NCBI RefSeq assembly: GCF_015674855.1
Contig: NZ_JADMLG010000023.1
Coordinates: 1 to 64,000 of the forward strand
DNA: 64,000 bases
Source: Nocardia bovistercoris
GTDB lineage: Bacteria; Actinomycetota; Actinomycetes; Mycobacteriales; Mycobacteriaceae
Reading direction: 5' to 3'
A program made the position numbers and the translations under genes. This document shows positions 1 to 10,226 of this stretch, one piece after another. Positions within the stretch are counted from its first letter, which is position 1; each line of letters starts with the position of its first letter. Under the pieces are notes generated by a model. It was not told where the DNA came from and did no database searches. It was given only the letters and a program-made list of their open reading frames with translations.

Positions 1-66
1 GTCTCGCGTCCCAGCGTTCGAGACAACGCGACGAAGGAGCAAGTATCGAACGCTGGGACGCGAGAC
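1..66. repeat. Perfect 21-bp inverted repeat with 24-nt spacer
   Basis: Positions 1-21 and 46-66 are exact reverse complements (arm starts GTCTCGCGTCCCAGCG). The left arm begins at the first base of the window, so the stem may extend further left. A second hairpin, GCGGCGAC-GCA-GTCGCCGC, follows at 85-103. It could be a bidirectional terminator or a dispersed REP-like element. No transposase is visible beside it. Seen directly; function inferred. Confidence 0.75.
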
Positions 67-84
67 ATAAAGGGCCGCGAACCC

Positions 85-103
85 GCGGCGACGCAGTCGC
101 CGC
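85..103. repeat. Perfect 8-bp hairpin with 3-nt loop
   Basis: GCGGCGAC, loop GCA, GTCGCCGC. It lies just after the long inverted repeat and 28 bp before the sensor kinase start. Either part of the same element or a terminator of the gene to the left of the window. Confidence 0.6.
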
Positions 104-130
104 CAAATAAACAGAGCTAGTCTCACATGT

Positions 131-1444
131 GTGAAAGTGCCTGGCATAACCGATCGCGGCTCGCTGCTATGGGACGGCGCCCTCGCGCTGGTAATCGCGC
201 TGGTACAGCTCGCGGGCGCCCGCGCGGCCAACCTCGAACAGCACGACGTGCACGCACTGGCCTGGCCTGCCTACATACTGCTGCTCGCAGGTCCCGCCGC
301 ACTCGTACTGCGCCGCCAATCACCGTTCCCAGTACTGGCCCTGACACTGTCAGCAGCGGCCGCGTACCTTATATCCGGCTACGGCTACGGCCCTATCTTC
401 CTCTCGGTGGCCGTAGCCTTCCTGACCGCCGCGGTAGTCGGATCACGCTGGTGGACTTACCCTTTGCTCCCACTCGCCTACTTGCTCACGGTGTGGCCAC
501 TGCCCGCCCTGCTCGATCATCCGACCACCCCGTGGCAACAGTTCGCCGCCGCGGGATGGCTGACCGTACTCCTCGCGACTGCCGAGGGTATCCGCCAGCG
601 CCGCACCGTGATCGAGGCACGCGCCCAACGAGCCGAAGCGGCCCGTCGTGACGAGGAAGCCCAGCGGGAGCTGCGCGCGAGCGAAGAGCGTCTCGCCATC
701 GCTCGCGAACTACATGACGTTCTGGCACAAAGCCTTTCGCTCATCGACTTGCAGTCGTCGGTGGCACTGGAGCTGTTCGAGGAGAAACCCGCACAGGCGG
801 TTTCCGCACTCACGACTATCAATTCGGCGAGCAAGGAGGCGTTGGCGCGGGCGCAGACCATGCTCGAGAAGATCCGCCCGGGTTCAGCGCCCGAGGAGAT
901 CGCGCCGCGCGCCGATCTCGAACCTGAACCCGACGGCGCGAGCAGCAACGGCCACACCCCGCAACCCGCACCCGCCCCGCGCCCGCCGACCCCCAGCATC
1001 GAGGATCTCGATAACCTGCTGCAACGTCCGCGCACGGCCGGGCTCACCGTGGATACCAAGGTCATCGGCACGCGGGAGCCGCTGCCGAGCGTGCTGGACG
1101 CGGCGGCGGTCCGCATCATCCAGGAATCGCTGACGAACGTGGTACGGCACGCACCGGGCGCCTGCGCCACCGTCACCGTCCGGTACACGCCCGAGTCGGT
1201 GGACCTGACCATCGACAACACCCGCCCGACCGGCCGGTCGACCACGGGGCCGGGCGGACGCAACGGCATCATCGGCATGCGGGAACGCGCGCACGCCCTC
1301 GGCGGTCAGTTGACGGCGGGCCCGCGGCCGAGCGGCGGTTTCCGGGTCGCGGCGCGGCTGCCGAACCGGTTGCAGAGCCCGGAGCCGCCCGAACCGGTCG
1401 AGGCCGACGCGGATACGGCGGCGGCCGGGGTGGATCGGGCCTGA
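131..1444 (+). CDS. NarL-type sensor histidine kinase, orphaned
   Basis: 437-residue membrane sensor kinase of the HisKA_3/HATPase_c type. About four hydrophobic segments lie in residues 15-155, then a linker. The phosphoacceptor H-box ELHDVLAQ has its histidine near residue 195. The ATPase part has IIQESLTNVVRHA (N-box) and GRNGIIGMRERA (G-box). A disordered Pro-rich stretch (about residues 255-290) sits between dimerization and ATPase domains. It should autophosphorylate and pass phosphate to a LuxR-type response regulator, but the gene expected immediately downstream is only a short remnant. GTG start; no clear ribosome binding site precedes it, so the exact start is uncertain. Confidence 0.9.
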   Translation: MKVPGITDRGSLLWDGALALVIALVQLAGARAANLEQHDVHALAWPAYILLLAGPAALVLRRQSPFPVLALTLSAAAAYLISGYGYGPIFLSVAVAFLTAAVVGSRWWTYPLLPLAYLLTVWPLPALLDHPTTPWQQFAAAGWLTVLLATAEGIRQRRTVIEARAQRAEAARRDEEAQRELRASEERLAIARELHDVLAQSLSLIDLQSSVALELFEEKPAQAVSALTTINSASKEALARAQTMLEKIRPGSAPEEIAPRADLEPEPDGASSNGHTPQPAPAPRPPTPSIEDLDNLLQRPRTAGLTVDTKVIGTREPLPSVLDAAAVRIIQESLTNVVRHAPGACATVTVRYTPESVDLTIDNTRPTGRSTTGPGGRNGIIGMRERAHALGGQLTAGPRPSGGFRVAARLPNRLQSPEPPEPVEADADTAAAGVDRA

Positions 1445-1485
1445 TCGCCCGCGTCGCCGACGATCAGGCCTTGGTGCGCGGCTAC
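1444..1485 (+). pseudogene. Remnant of a response regulator N-terminus
   Basis: Directly overlapping the kinase stop codon, the plus strand reads IARVADDQALVRG, which matches the start of NarL-type receiver domains (acidic pair DD, then QALVRGGF). After the glycine the similarity ends; the frame runs through unrelated codons to a stop at 1549-1551. No receiver aspartate, no HTH. The position is exactly where the cognate regulator of such a kinase lies, so this looks like a deletion scar rather than chance. Confidence 0.7.
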
Positions 1486-1763
1486 AGCCGCAGCCAACAC
1501 CGAGCTACCATCGCCTGCCGATCTTCGGCGAATCTTCCGCGACCCTCGTAATCCGCCGCCATCGACGGGTTACGCGGGCGGGCGGCGCCGCACGGCAGAT
1601 GTACGCCCCGGTAATTCCAGCAGCCTTGCCGTATGACTATTTTCACCGTCTCGAATTCCCCGCACAATTCCGGGAATTACGCCCGCTACGGCGGACACCG
1701 GCTGGCCCGACCATGCCCGCTCCGCCGGGTGCCCGGACTGTGCCCGCTCCGCCGGCCGGGCGA
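1486..1763. other. Non-coding stretch with GC-rich direct repeats
   Basis: No gene supported. Four near-identical 14-mers of the form GCCCGCTMCGSCGG start at 1681, 1715, 1742 and 1768 (spacing 34, 27, 26). The last one overlaps the 3' end of the neighbouring VWA gene, encoding its terminal PPERA residues, which suggests local duplication of the gene end. Confidence 0.6.
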
Positions 1764-2429
1764 CTAGGCCCGCTCCGGCGGACGCGGGGTGCCGGGCTGG
1801 GCGCCCGCGCGCTCGGAGTCGGAGAAACCGCCGTCCCAGGCGGCGGCCGGGGCGCTCTGTCTACGCGCCGAATACGCCGCCCCCGCGCGGAACGCACCCG
1901 CGACACCCGCCGGGGCGGCCGTGTAGGTGATGGAACGACGCGGGTCGAATCCCATCTGTGCCCCGATCTGCACGGCGTCCATATTCGCGCCGAGGAACAG
2001 GAAATCCCACGAATACACATCCTGCTGCTGCGTGATGAGCGACCGCACCGCCTCGTGGGTCCATTCCCGACTGGAATTCTCGTGCCCGTCGGTGAGGACA
2101 ACCACGATCACCGTCCCCGGCCGCTCCCCCTCCGCCCGCGCCGCCAGATCCGCCCCCACATCCGTCACCAGCCGCCCGACCGCGTCGTAGAGCGCCGTCT
2201 GCCCGCGCGGCCGCAGTTCCAGCGGCGGCACCTCCCCGATCGGCTTGTTGGCGTACACGCACTCGTACTCGGTGTCGAATTGCGCCAAAGTGACCTGAAT
2301 GGTCTTCGGCACCTTCCGCTGCTCCTCGATATAGGCGTCGAACCCACCCTCGGTATCGGATTTGATCGACTGCATCGACCCCGATCGGTCCAGCAATACG
2401 GCAAGCAATGTGAGATCCGGATTCGTCAC
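1764..2429 (-). CDS. VWA-domain protein
   Basis: 221 residues, a single von Willebrand factor A domain. The MIDAS metal site is visible: DRSGSM near residue 13, a Thr in the middle (GQTALYDAV) and the distal acidic motif VLTDGHENSS. Related to the cytoplasmic stand-alone VWA proteins of actinobacteria; role unknown. The start chosen is the GTG giving MTNPDLTLLAVLLDRSGSM, because the family begins there; the open frame extends 61 codons upstream without similarity and runs through the DnaA-box cluster. The C-terminus is Ala/Pro-rich and ends inside a DNA repeat. Confidence 0.85.
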   Translation of the reverse strand: MTNPDLTLLAVLLDRSGSMQSIKSDTEGGFDAYIEEQRKVPKTIQVTLAQFDTEYECVYANKPIGEVPPLELRPRGQTALYDAVGRLVTDVGADLAARAEGERPGTVIVVVLTDGHENSSREWTHEAVRSLITQQQDVYSWDFLFLGANMDAVQIGAQMGFDPRRSITYTAAPAGVAGAFRAGAAYSARRQSAPAAAWDGGFSDSERAGAQPGTPRPPERA

Positions 2430-2543
2430 GAAAAACCCCCGGCTAGTGGGTCGAAGGAACCCTCTCCACCGTACGCGCCCACCCCGACCGGGCACCGGCC
2501 CGAAACCGCCGGGACAAGATCCGCCGCTCGCCCCGGCGAACCT

Positions 2544-2730
2544 TTGTCCACACCGAACCACAGCTCCCGTGGGTCGCTCGTGTACGAATACGACCGCGCG
2601 TTGTCCACACACCGCTCGGCGGATCTATCCACACCGAACCACAGACTCCTGTGCACGGCTGTGCATGAATTCGTCCACCGCATTCCGGAGTCATGACTCG
2701 TCCACACCCGTCCCCAAGGCATGTGGACAA
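2544..2730. promoter_or_regulatory. Cluster of DnaA-box-like 9-mers
   Basis: Three exact TTGTCCACA boxes (2544-2552 plus, 2601-2609 plus, 2722-2730 minus) and two near matches (CTATCCACA 2625-2633, TCGTCCACA 2698-2706) lie within 190 bp. TTGTCCACA is the strong actinobacterial DnaA box. A 17-bp direct repeat TCCACACCGAACCACAG occurs at 2547-2563 and 2628-2644. There is no dnaA, dnaN or AT-rich unwinding element beside it, so a DnaA-titration or regulatory site is more likely than oriC. The region lies between the VWA and DinB genes. Confidence 0.6.
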
Positions 2731-2765
2731 CTGCGCGCCGATCCGATCCGCCCGATTTCGGGGAT

Positions 2766-3344
2766 CTAGGTTGCGGTTCGGCCGTCGAGGGTTTCGCGGA
2801 GGATGTCGGCGTGGCCCGCGTGTTGGGCGGTTTCCGCGATGACGTGGATGAGGACTCGGCGGATGCTACGGACGGCGCCGGGTTCGCTCCAGGGGGCTTC
2901 GGGGAGAGGGTGGGTGGCGGAGAGGTCGGGAACCTCGGCGATCACGCGTTCGGTTTCGGCGGCGATACGCTCGTAGCGGGCGAGGATGGCGGTGAGGGTG
3001 TCGTCGGGCAGCATCTGGAAATCGTTCTGGCGGTCGATTGCCCACTGCGGGTATTCGCGGGCGGTGCCGTTCATGAATTCTTCCCAGGTGACGCCGTCGG
3101 GCAGGGCGAAACTCAGACCCGACGGGCCATCGACCACGAAGCGCAACCAGCCCTCCTCGGTGGCGGCGACGTGCTTGACGAGACCGCCGAGGCACAGCGC
3201 GCTGACCGTCGGGCGTTCGCCGAGCTGCGCGTCGGTGAGGTCGCGGACGGTGTGGAGCAGGGCCCGGCGGGCCTCGGCGAGTTCGGCGAGGAGTTCGGTG
3301 CGCTCGGTGTCGATGGCGGAAACGGAGGCGGTGACCGCGGTCAT
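2766..3344 (-). CDS. DinB/DUF664 family protein
   Basis: 192 residues of the DinB four-helix fold, which in actinobacteria includes mycothiol-dependent transferases. The usual metal-ligand histidines are visible: VKHVAATEEGW near residue 57 and HVIAETAQHAGHADILRE near residues 166-182. Good ribosome binding site (AAAGGGA) before the ATG. It is divergent from a WYL-type regulator with a palindromic operator between them, an arrangement typical of regulator/DinB pairs. Substrate unknown. Confidence 0.88.
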   Translation of the reverse strand: MTAVTASVSAIDTERTELLAELAEARRALLHTVRDLTDAQLGERPTVSALCLGGLVKHVAATEEGWLRFVVDGPSGLSFALPDGVTWEEFMNGTAREYPQWAIDRQNDFQMLPDDTLTAILARYERIAAETERVIAEVPDLSATHPLPEAPWSEPGAVRSIRRVLIHVIAETAQHAGHADILRETLDGRTAT

Positions 3345-3400
3345 GGTCGATTCCCTTTCGGTGGCTCTGTCCTTCGGTACGAGACAACAATCGCAGGGAT

Positions 3401-3421
3401 AGCGGACAGGATGTGTCCGCT
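3401..3421. promoter_or_regulatory. Palindromic operator between dinB-like and WYL genes
   Basis: AGCGGACA, 5-nt spacer GGATG, TGTCCGCT: a perfect 8-bp inverted repeat, 22 bp upstream of the WYL start and 57 bp from the DinB start. Probably the binding site of the WYL regulator for its own and the DinB gene (inference). Confidence 0.6.
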
Positions 3422-3442
3422 ACTTTCGGCAGAATCGAATTC

Positions 3443-4435
3443 ATGCAGAAAACTTCCGCGCGCCTGCTCACCCTGCTGTCACTGCTCCAGTCGCGCCGGG
3501 ACTGGCCGGGCACACTGCTCGCCGAACGGCTCGACATCAGCTCCCGCACGGTGCGCCGCGACGTGGACCGCCTACGTGACCTCGGTTATCCGATCGTGGC
3601 GGTGAAAGGCCCTGACGGCGGTTACCGCCTCGACGCGGGCGCGGATCTGCCGCCGCTGCTGTTCGACGACGAACAGGCCGTCGCGCTCGCGGTCGCCCTG
3701 CGCCTTGCCACCACCGCGGGCGCGGGCATCGAGGAGGCCGCGATGCGCGCGCTCAACACCGTCCGCCAGGTCATGCCTGCGCGCTTACGCCACCGCATCG
3801 ACGCACTCCAGGTCACGCCGGTGATTCCGGCGAACCGAGGCGCGCCGACGGTGGACAGCGGCGTCCTCACCGCGATCGGCGCCGCCGCACACGCCCGCGA
3901 GATCCTGCGCTTCGACTACGCGGCCCCCGGCGCGAGCACCGACGCCCCGCCGCGCCGCGCGGAACCGCACCACCTGGTCACCTGGGGCGGCCGCTGGTAC
4001 CTGGTCGCCTGGGACCTCGACCGCGCCGACTGGCGCACCTTCCGCGCCGACCGCATCACCCCCCGCATCCCAACCGGCCCTCGCTTCACCCCGCGCGACC
4101 TGCCGGGCGGCGACGTCGCGACCTATGTCGCCGGAAGGTTCCGAGGCCCCGAAACCTGGCCGTGCGAGGGCGAAGCGATCATCCACCGCTCCGCCGCCAT
4201 CGTCTCCGCCTACACCCGCGACGCCCTGGTCGAAGAACTGGACGAAAACCGCTGCCGCGTCGTCCTCGGCTCCTGGTCCTGGGGCGGCCTTGCCGCGATG
4301 CTCGGCCGATACGACACCGACATCGAAGTGATCGGCCCCACGGAACTCCGCGAAGCCTGCACCCACCTCGCCCGCCGCTACGCCGCCGCGGCCCGCGCGA
4401 CCGAAACGCCACCGCCCCCTGTCACCTCGCACTGA
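3443..4435 (+). CDS. HTH-WYL transcriptional regulator (DeoR-like)
   Basis: 330 residues. N-terminal winged helix (residues 5-60, LLAERLDISSRTVRRDVDRL) followed by a WYL domain containing GGRWYLVAWDLDRADWRTFR and a C-terminal WCX extension. WYL proteins sense ligands or nucleic acids and regulate neighbouring genes. The ATG at MQKTSARLL is chosen because the HTH begins there; ten upstream codons overlap the operator palindrome. Likely controls the divergent DinB gene. Confidence 0.9.
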   Translation: MQKTSARLLTLLSLLQSRRDWPGTLLAERLDISSRTVRRDVDRLRDLGYPIVAVKGPDGGYRLDAGADLPPLLFDDEQAVALAVALRLATTAGAGIEEAAMRALNTVRQVMPARLRHRIDALQVTPVIPANRGAPTVDSGVLTAIGAAAHAREILRFDYAAPGASTDAPPRRAEPHHLVTWGGRWYLVAWDLDRADWRTFRADRITPRIPTGPRFTPRDLPGGDVATYVAGRFRGPETWPCEGEAIIHRSAAIVSAYTRDALVEELDENRCRVVLGSWSWGGLAAMLGRYDTDIEVIGPTELREACTHLARRYAAAARATETPPPPVTSH

Positions 4436-4448
4436 TAGCGTCCCGCGC

Positions 4449-4901
4449 ATGGGTATGGTCATGGGCTTCACCGCGATCACGGCGGAGGAGATGGCGGTGG
4501 CGGTTGTGGATCGGGAGACGGCGTGGGAGTTGGCGCGGGAGCGGCACGGGTTCGGGCAGGTGTATCTGGACAAGGCGTGGGACGGGCTGCGGTATCTGAT
4601 GCGAGCCGGTGGGGTCGGTGTCGATCTGCTGGAGGACGGGACCTTGCTCGACGACGGCGACTGGCTTTCGGTGTGGAGTGTCGACGAGGTCGCGGAGGCG
4701 GCCGTGGCTTTGGAGACGGTGCCGTTCGCGGATCTGCGGGGGTGGTACGACCCGGCGCGGATGAACGCAGCCGACGTGTACCCGGAGATCTGGGAAAGCG
4801 ATTGGGCGCTCGACTATCTGCTGAACTACTACCGTGACCTGCGCAGTTTCTTCCTCGGCACGGCCGCGAAGCAGCGGGCCGCGCTTATGACCTTGGGCTG
4901 A
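4449..4901 (+). CDS. DUF1877 (YfbM-like) family protein
   Basis: 150 residues, acidic. The features of DUF1877 are readable: N-terminal MGM, central YLDKAWDGLRYLM, and C-terminal YLLNYYRDLRSFF with a final helix. Function unknown. It begins 13 bp after the WYL gene and ends before a strong bidirectional terminator, so it may be cotranscribed with the regulator. Confidence 0.8.
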   Translation: MGMVMGFTAITAEEMAVAVVDRETAWELARERHGFGQVYLDKAWDGLRYLMRAGGVGVDLLEDGTLLDDGDWLSVWSVDEVAEAAVALETVPFADLRGWYDPARMNAADVYPEIWESDWALDYLLNYYRDLRSFFLGTAAKQRAALMTLG

Positions 4902-4933
4902 GTCCCAGAGACTCCGAGACCCGCCGGATACGG

Positions 4934-4969
4934 CGAATGGCCCGCCCCTAGCAGGGGGCGGGCCATTCG
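4934..4969. terminator. Bidirectional intrinsic terminator
   Basis: A perfect 15-bp stem (arms 4934-4948 and 4955-4969, sequence CGAATGGCCCGCCCC) with a 6-nt loop, between convergent DUF1877 and clpC genes. Confidence 0.8.
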
Positions 4970-4979
4970 GCCGGAAGGG

Positions 4980-7535
<2,556 letters not shown>

Positions 7536-7961
7536 CGCTCCCTCACTCTCCTGCTCAAGCCTTCTGGCGTCCGACGCTTCAGTGCTGTGTCCAACTCAGT
7601 GCCGGTGTCCAACCTGTGGTCGTCAGCCTGCCATGAAGCCCGGGGGTTTGCGGCCCCCGCCTCCACTCTAGTTGGCGAGGGTTCGGGCCGCCTCGAGTCC
7701 ACCCTATTGGTAATCGCGGCGGCACGGTCATTCACTCATAACGTGACCGCCGCAGGTTTCGTTTCCGTCCGGGTTTTGCCTACAGCGAACAACCCCGTAC
7801 CGGCCCGCGCGGCGGCCCTTGCAGACCGATTACCCCCGCACTCGGCGAAAAACACCGTGGTCGCCGCGCTGATTCCCCGACGCGACGACCACCTGCGGCG
7901 ATTCCCCGGCTCCACGATCGCGCACCGGCCGGAATTCGGCGTGTGGGATATTTCTCCGTCC
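7536..7961. other. clpC leader/promoter region, no gene seen
   Basis: No coding signal in either strand. On the minus strand, candidate sigma-70-like -10 elements TAGGGT and TAGAGT lie 130-170 bp upstream of clpC. About 300 bp upstream, TTTTCGCCGAGTGCG comes within one base of the ClgR consensus recalled from corynebacteria; ClgR controls clp genes, but this match is weak. Confidence 0.35.
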
Positions 7962-8567
7962 TCACCCCTGTCCGGCGAATCCGACGTGCGACGCACCGGT
8001 GCGCGCGTAGCCGTCCGCGGGCGCGCTCGCGGATCCGATCCGCGCGGCCTGCCCCGTCGCCTCGCCGCGCCCATGCTGTACGCCCGCGGCGAACAGGGCG
8101 CCGCACAGCACGAGGAAGGCCAGCGTGTGCAGCACCGCGCGGACGATGTTCCAACGCACCCAAGCGGATTCGTAGTCCGCACGCACGGCGGCCTGGTCGG
8201 CGATGCCGGACACATCGCCCGCCGCGGCCAGTTGATCGTTCAACGGGACGTTCAGCGCGACCGTGACCGCGAACGCGATCACGTTGAGCGCCAAGCCGAT
8301 CCCGATCCACACCAGCGTCGCGCGCTGCTCGGCGCCGAGGTGCAGAACCGCCGCCGCGATCCCGAACAGCACGGCGCCGAGAAATCCGGTCATGAACCAC
8401 GGATTCACGATGACGACGTTGACCTTCTGCATCACCTCGATCAACGTGCGGTCCTCGGTGCGCGCCAGCGCGGGCATGACCGACATCGCGTACGCGTAGA
8501 AGACGCCCGCGACCAGACCGGTCGCCATGGTGGCCGCAACGAGTGCGGTGATACGGAGCGCGAGCAT
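7962..8567 (-). CDS. DUF1772 membrane protein (anthrone-oxygenase-like)
   Basis: 201 residues with four hydrophobic helices (about 4-27, 54-76, 83-105, 145-168), the pattern of DUF1772. Some fungal relatives act in anthrone oxidation; bacterial members are uncharacterised. The ATG chosen has AGGAGA eight bases upstream. Upstream lie two palindromes (8609-8623 and around 8655), possible regulator sites. Confidence 0.8.
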   Translation of the reverse strand: MLALRITALVAATMATGLVAGVFYAYAMSVMPALARTEDRTLIEVMQKVNVVIVNPWFMTGFLGAVLFGIAAAVLHLGAEQRATLVWIGIGLALNVIAFAVTVALNVPLNDQLAAAGDVSGIADQAAVRADYESAWVRWNIVRAVLHTLAFLVLCGALFAAGVQHGRGEATGQAARIGSASAPADGYARTGASHVGFAGQG

Positions 8568-8608
8568 GGTTCTCTCCTGCCTCGGAAGGGTCCGGTGATC
8601 CGGTCCCG

Positions 8609-8623
8609 CTCGATGACATCGAG
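8609..8623. promoter_or_regulatory. Perfect palindrome upstream of DUF1772 gene
   Basis: CTCGATG-A-CATCGAG, 42 bp upstream of the DUF1772 start. A second inverted repeat GTCGAG-ACG-CTCGAC lies about 30 bp further up. Possible operator; no adjacent regulator is obvious. Confidence 0.4.
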
Positions 8624-8780
8624 TCAACCGTTTTCCGTCCCGAGGCCACATAGTCGAGACGCTCGACAACCTACGGCGGCGTCCACGCGCGAGTCATGGC
8701 AGGCCGAACACAGCGGGCCGAAGACAGCACGGAAATGGCGGCGGAGAATACGTCCGCCCGGCACGGGCGAACGATTCGGT

Positions 8781-9404
8781 TCACAGATCGCGGTCGGAGA
8801 TGATGCCGCTCTGCATGGCGAGGAACGCCAAACGCACCCGCTTCTGGTTCTGCGGGAGACTCTCGACGCCGAACTTGGCGAACAACGCGCGCAGATGCGT
8901 TTTGATCGCGTCGACGCTGAGGAACAATTCCTCGGCGATCTGCTGATTCGACGCGGGCGTCGCGAAACCGGCGCCGTTCTTGTACGGCCTGCACAACGCG
9001 ATCAGCACCGAACGCTGGGTTTCGGTGAGCGAGCGCATGGTGGGTATCGACCCGGTGGCCGCACGGGTGACGTCCTCGGCGGCGCCGCCGAAATCGTGGA
9101 AGGAAACCAGCGACGTGCCGACGCGGATGGCGTCGCCCGCCATCAGCCGGTGCCGCCCGACCAGGCGCTCACCGTTGACGAAGGTCCCGTTGCGGGACAG
9201 GCCGTCGTCGACGATGGTCCAGTGCGCGCCGAGATATTCGACGGCGGCGTGCAGGCGGGAGACCTCGGCGTCCCAGCCGAGGCTCAGATCGGCTTGCGGC
9301 GAGCGGCCGATGGTGACGCGCTGCCGGTCGGGGGTGAGCATGAACTCCTGCTGCCGACCGTTGTCATCGGTGAACCGCAGGAATGATCCGACGAATCCTG
9401 TCAC
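8781..9404 (-). CDS. FHA-domain protein with LuxR-like HTH
   Basis: 207 residues. An FHA phosphothreonine-binding domain (about residues 12-105) shows the conserved GR (IGRSPQADL), SRLHA and NGTFVNG motifs. A C-terminal helix-turn-helix resembling the LuxR/NarL type (NQQIAEELFLSVDAIKTHLRALFAKFGV) follows near residues 145-185. The combination suggests a transcription factor whose partner is a Thr-phosphorylated protein, so it depends on a Ser/Thr kinase. GTG start. Confidence 0.88.
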   Translation of the reverse strand: MTGFVGSFLRFTDDNGRQQEFMLTPDRQRVTIGRSPQADLSLGWDAEVSRLHAAVEYLGAHWTIVDDGLSRNGTFVNGERLVGRHRLMAGDAIRVGTSLVSFHDFGGAAEDVTRAATGSIPTMRSLTETQRSVLIALCRPYKNGAGFATPASNQQIAEELFLSVDAIKTHLRALFAKFGVESLPQNQKRVRLAFLAMQSGIISDRDL

Positions 9405-9701
9405 TGTGCCGATACCTCATCTCTCCATATCGCCAGTGACGCCCATCCCACAGTGTCCATGGTGCCGCCTCGGGATACTGCGGGCAAGATCGGGCCGCAC
9501 GGGCCGAGACCACCTCGATGCCCCCGACACCATCTCACCGCGAGCCGCGCCGCGCCAAACCATCCGGCACGCTTCCCGCGGATATCACCGCCGCGGCGAT
9601 CGCCGCCCGCGAACATCCGGCCTGCGAGAGTTCGCCGGGGCAGGTCATCGCCCGCGCGGGCGTCACCTCCCGCGTGCCGCCGCCGTCCCGTACGAACAAG
9701 A
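9405..9701. other. Intergenic, nothing identified
   Basis: About 300 bp between lsr2 and the FHA gene, downstream of the lsr2 terminator. Open frames here are short, Arg/Pro-rich and show no family features. It must hold the promoter of the FHA gene. Confidence 0.4.
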
Positions 9702-9739
9702 CTGCCGCCCGGGCGTCGCACGATTCGCCCGGACGGCAG
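9702..9739 (-). terminator. Terminator of lsr2
   Basis: 14-bp stem with one mismatch (arms 9702-9715 and 9726-9739), 10-nt loop, 13 bp after the lsr2 stop. Confidence 0.75.
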
Positions 9740-9751
9740 TCCGAAATAGCG

Positions 9752-10111
9752 TCAGCTCTTCGCAGCCTTGTTGTAAGCATCGGTGATGTCGGCGGAGATA
9801 CGGCCCCGCGCGGATACCTTGTGCCCATTCCGGCGAGCCCACTCCCGAATTGCGGCGCTTTGTTCCCGGTCGATCGAAACCCGGCTCTTCGGGCTGGTCG
9901 CGGCGCCTGCGGCAGCCTTGACACGACGACGGCCGCTGACCCGACGCGCACTCGAAACCCACTGTTCCAGCTCGTCACGCAGCTTCGACGCATTCGCCGT
10001 CGACAGGTCGATCTCGTACGAAACACCATCGATCGCGAACTCGATGGTCTCGTCCGCGATGGACTCACCGTCGACATCGTCGATCAGGCTAACGGTGACC
10101 TTCTTTGCCAT
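9752..10111 (-). CDS. lsr2: Lsr2 nucleoid-associated protein
   Basis: 119 residues. Lsr2 is the actinobacterial H-NS analogue that coats AT-rich DNA and silences acquired genes. The N-terminal oligomerisation domain (KKVTVSLIDDVDG) and the C-terminal DNA-binding domain with the AT-hook-like RGR (SARGRIS) and REWARRNGHKVS are clear. The ATG giving MAKKVTVSL has AGGA upstream; 12 extra upstream codons are ignored. Sits between lysS and the FHA gene as in mycobacteria. Confidence 0.96.
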   Translation of the reverse strand: MAKKVTVSLIDDVDGESIADETIEFAIDGVSYEIDLSTANASKLRDELEQWVSSARRVSGRRRVKAAAGAATSPKSRVSIDREQSAAIREWARRNGHKVSARGRISADITDAYNKAAKS

Positions 10112-10226
10112 GAGATGAACGTCCTCTCGAAATCGTGCGACCCGCATACTAGGCCGATTACCCGAGGCAAGAATACCTCGAATTCTAGAAATTCCAAGAC
10201 GGGAGTTCTGCTATGCAATCCAGCAC

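Noticed and set aside
2544..2730. Chromosomal oriC
   Set aside because: No dnaA, dnaN, rpmH or AT-rich unwinding stretch nearby, and the surrounding gene order corresponds to a region away from the origin in mycobacteria.
7830..7860. ClgR operator for clpC
   Set aside because: One mismatch to a consensus recalled from memory, and about 300 bp from the gene; too weak to call.
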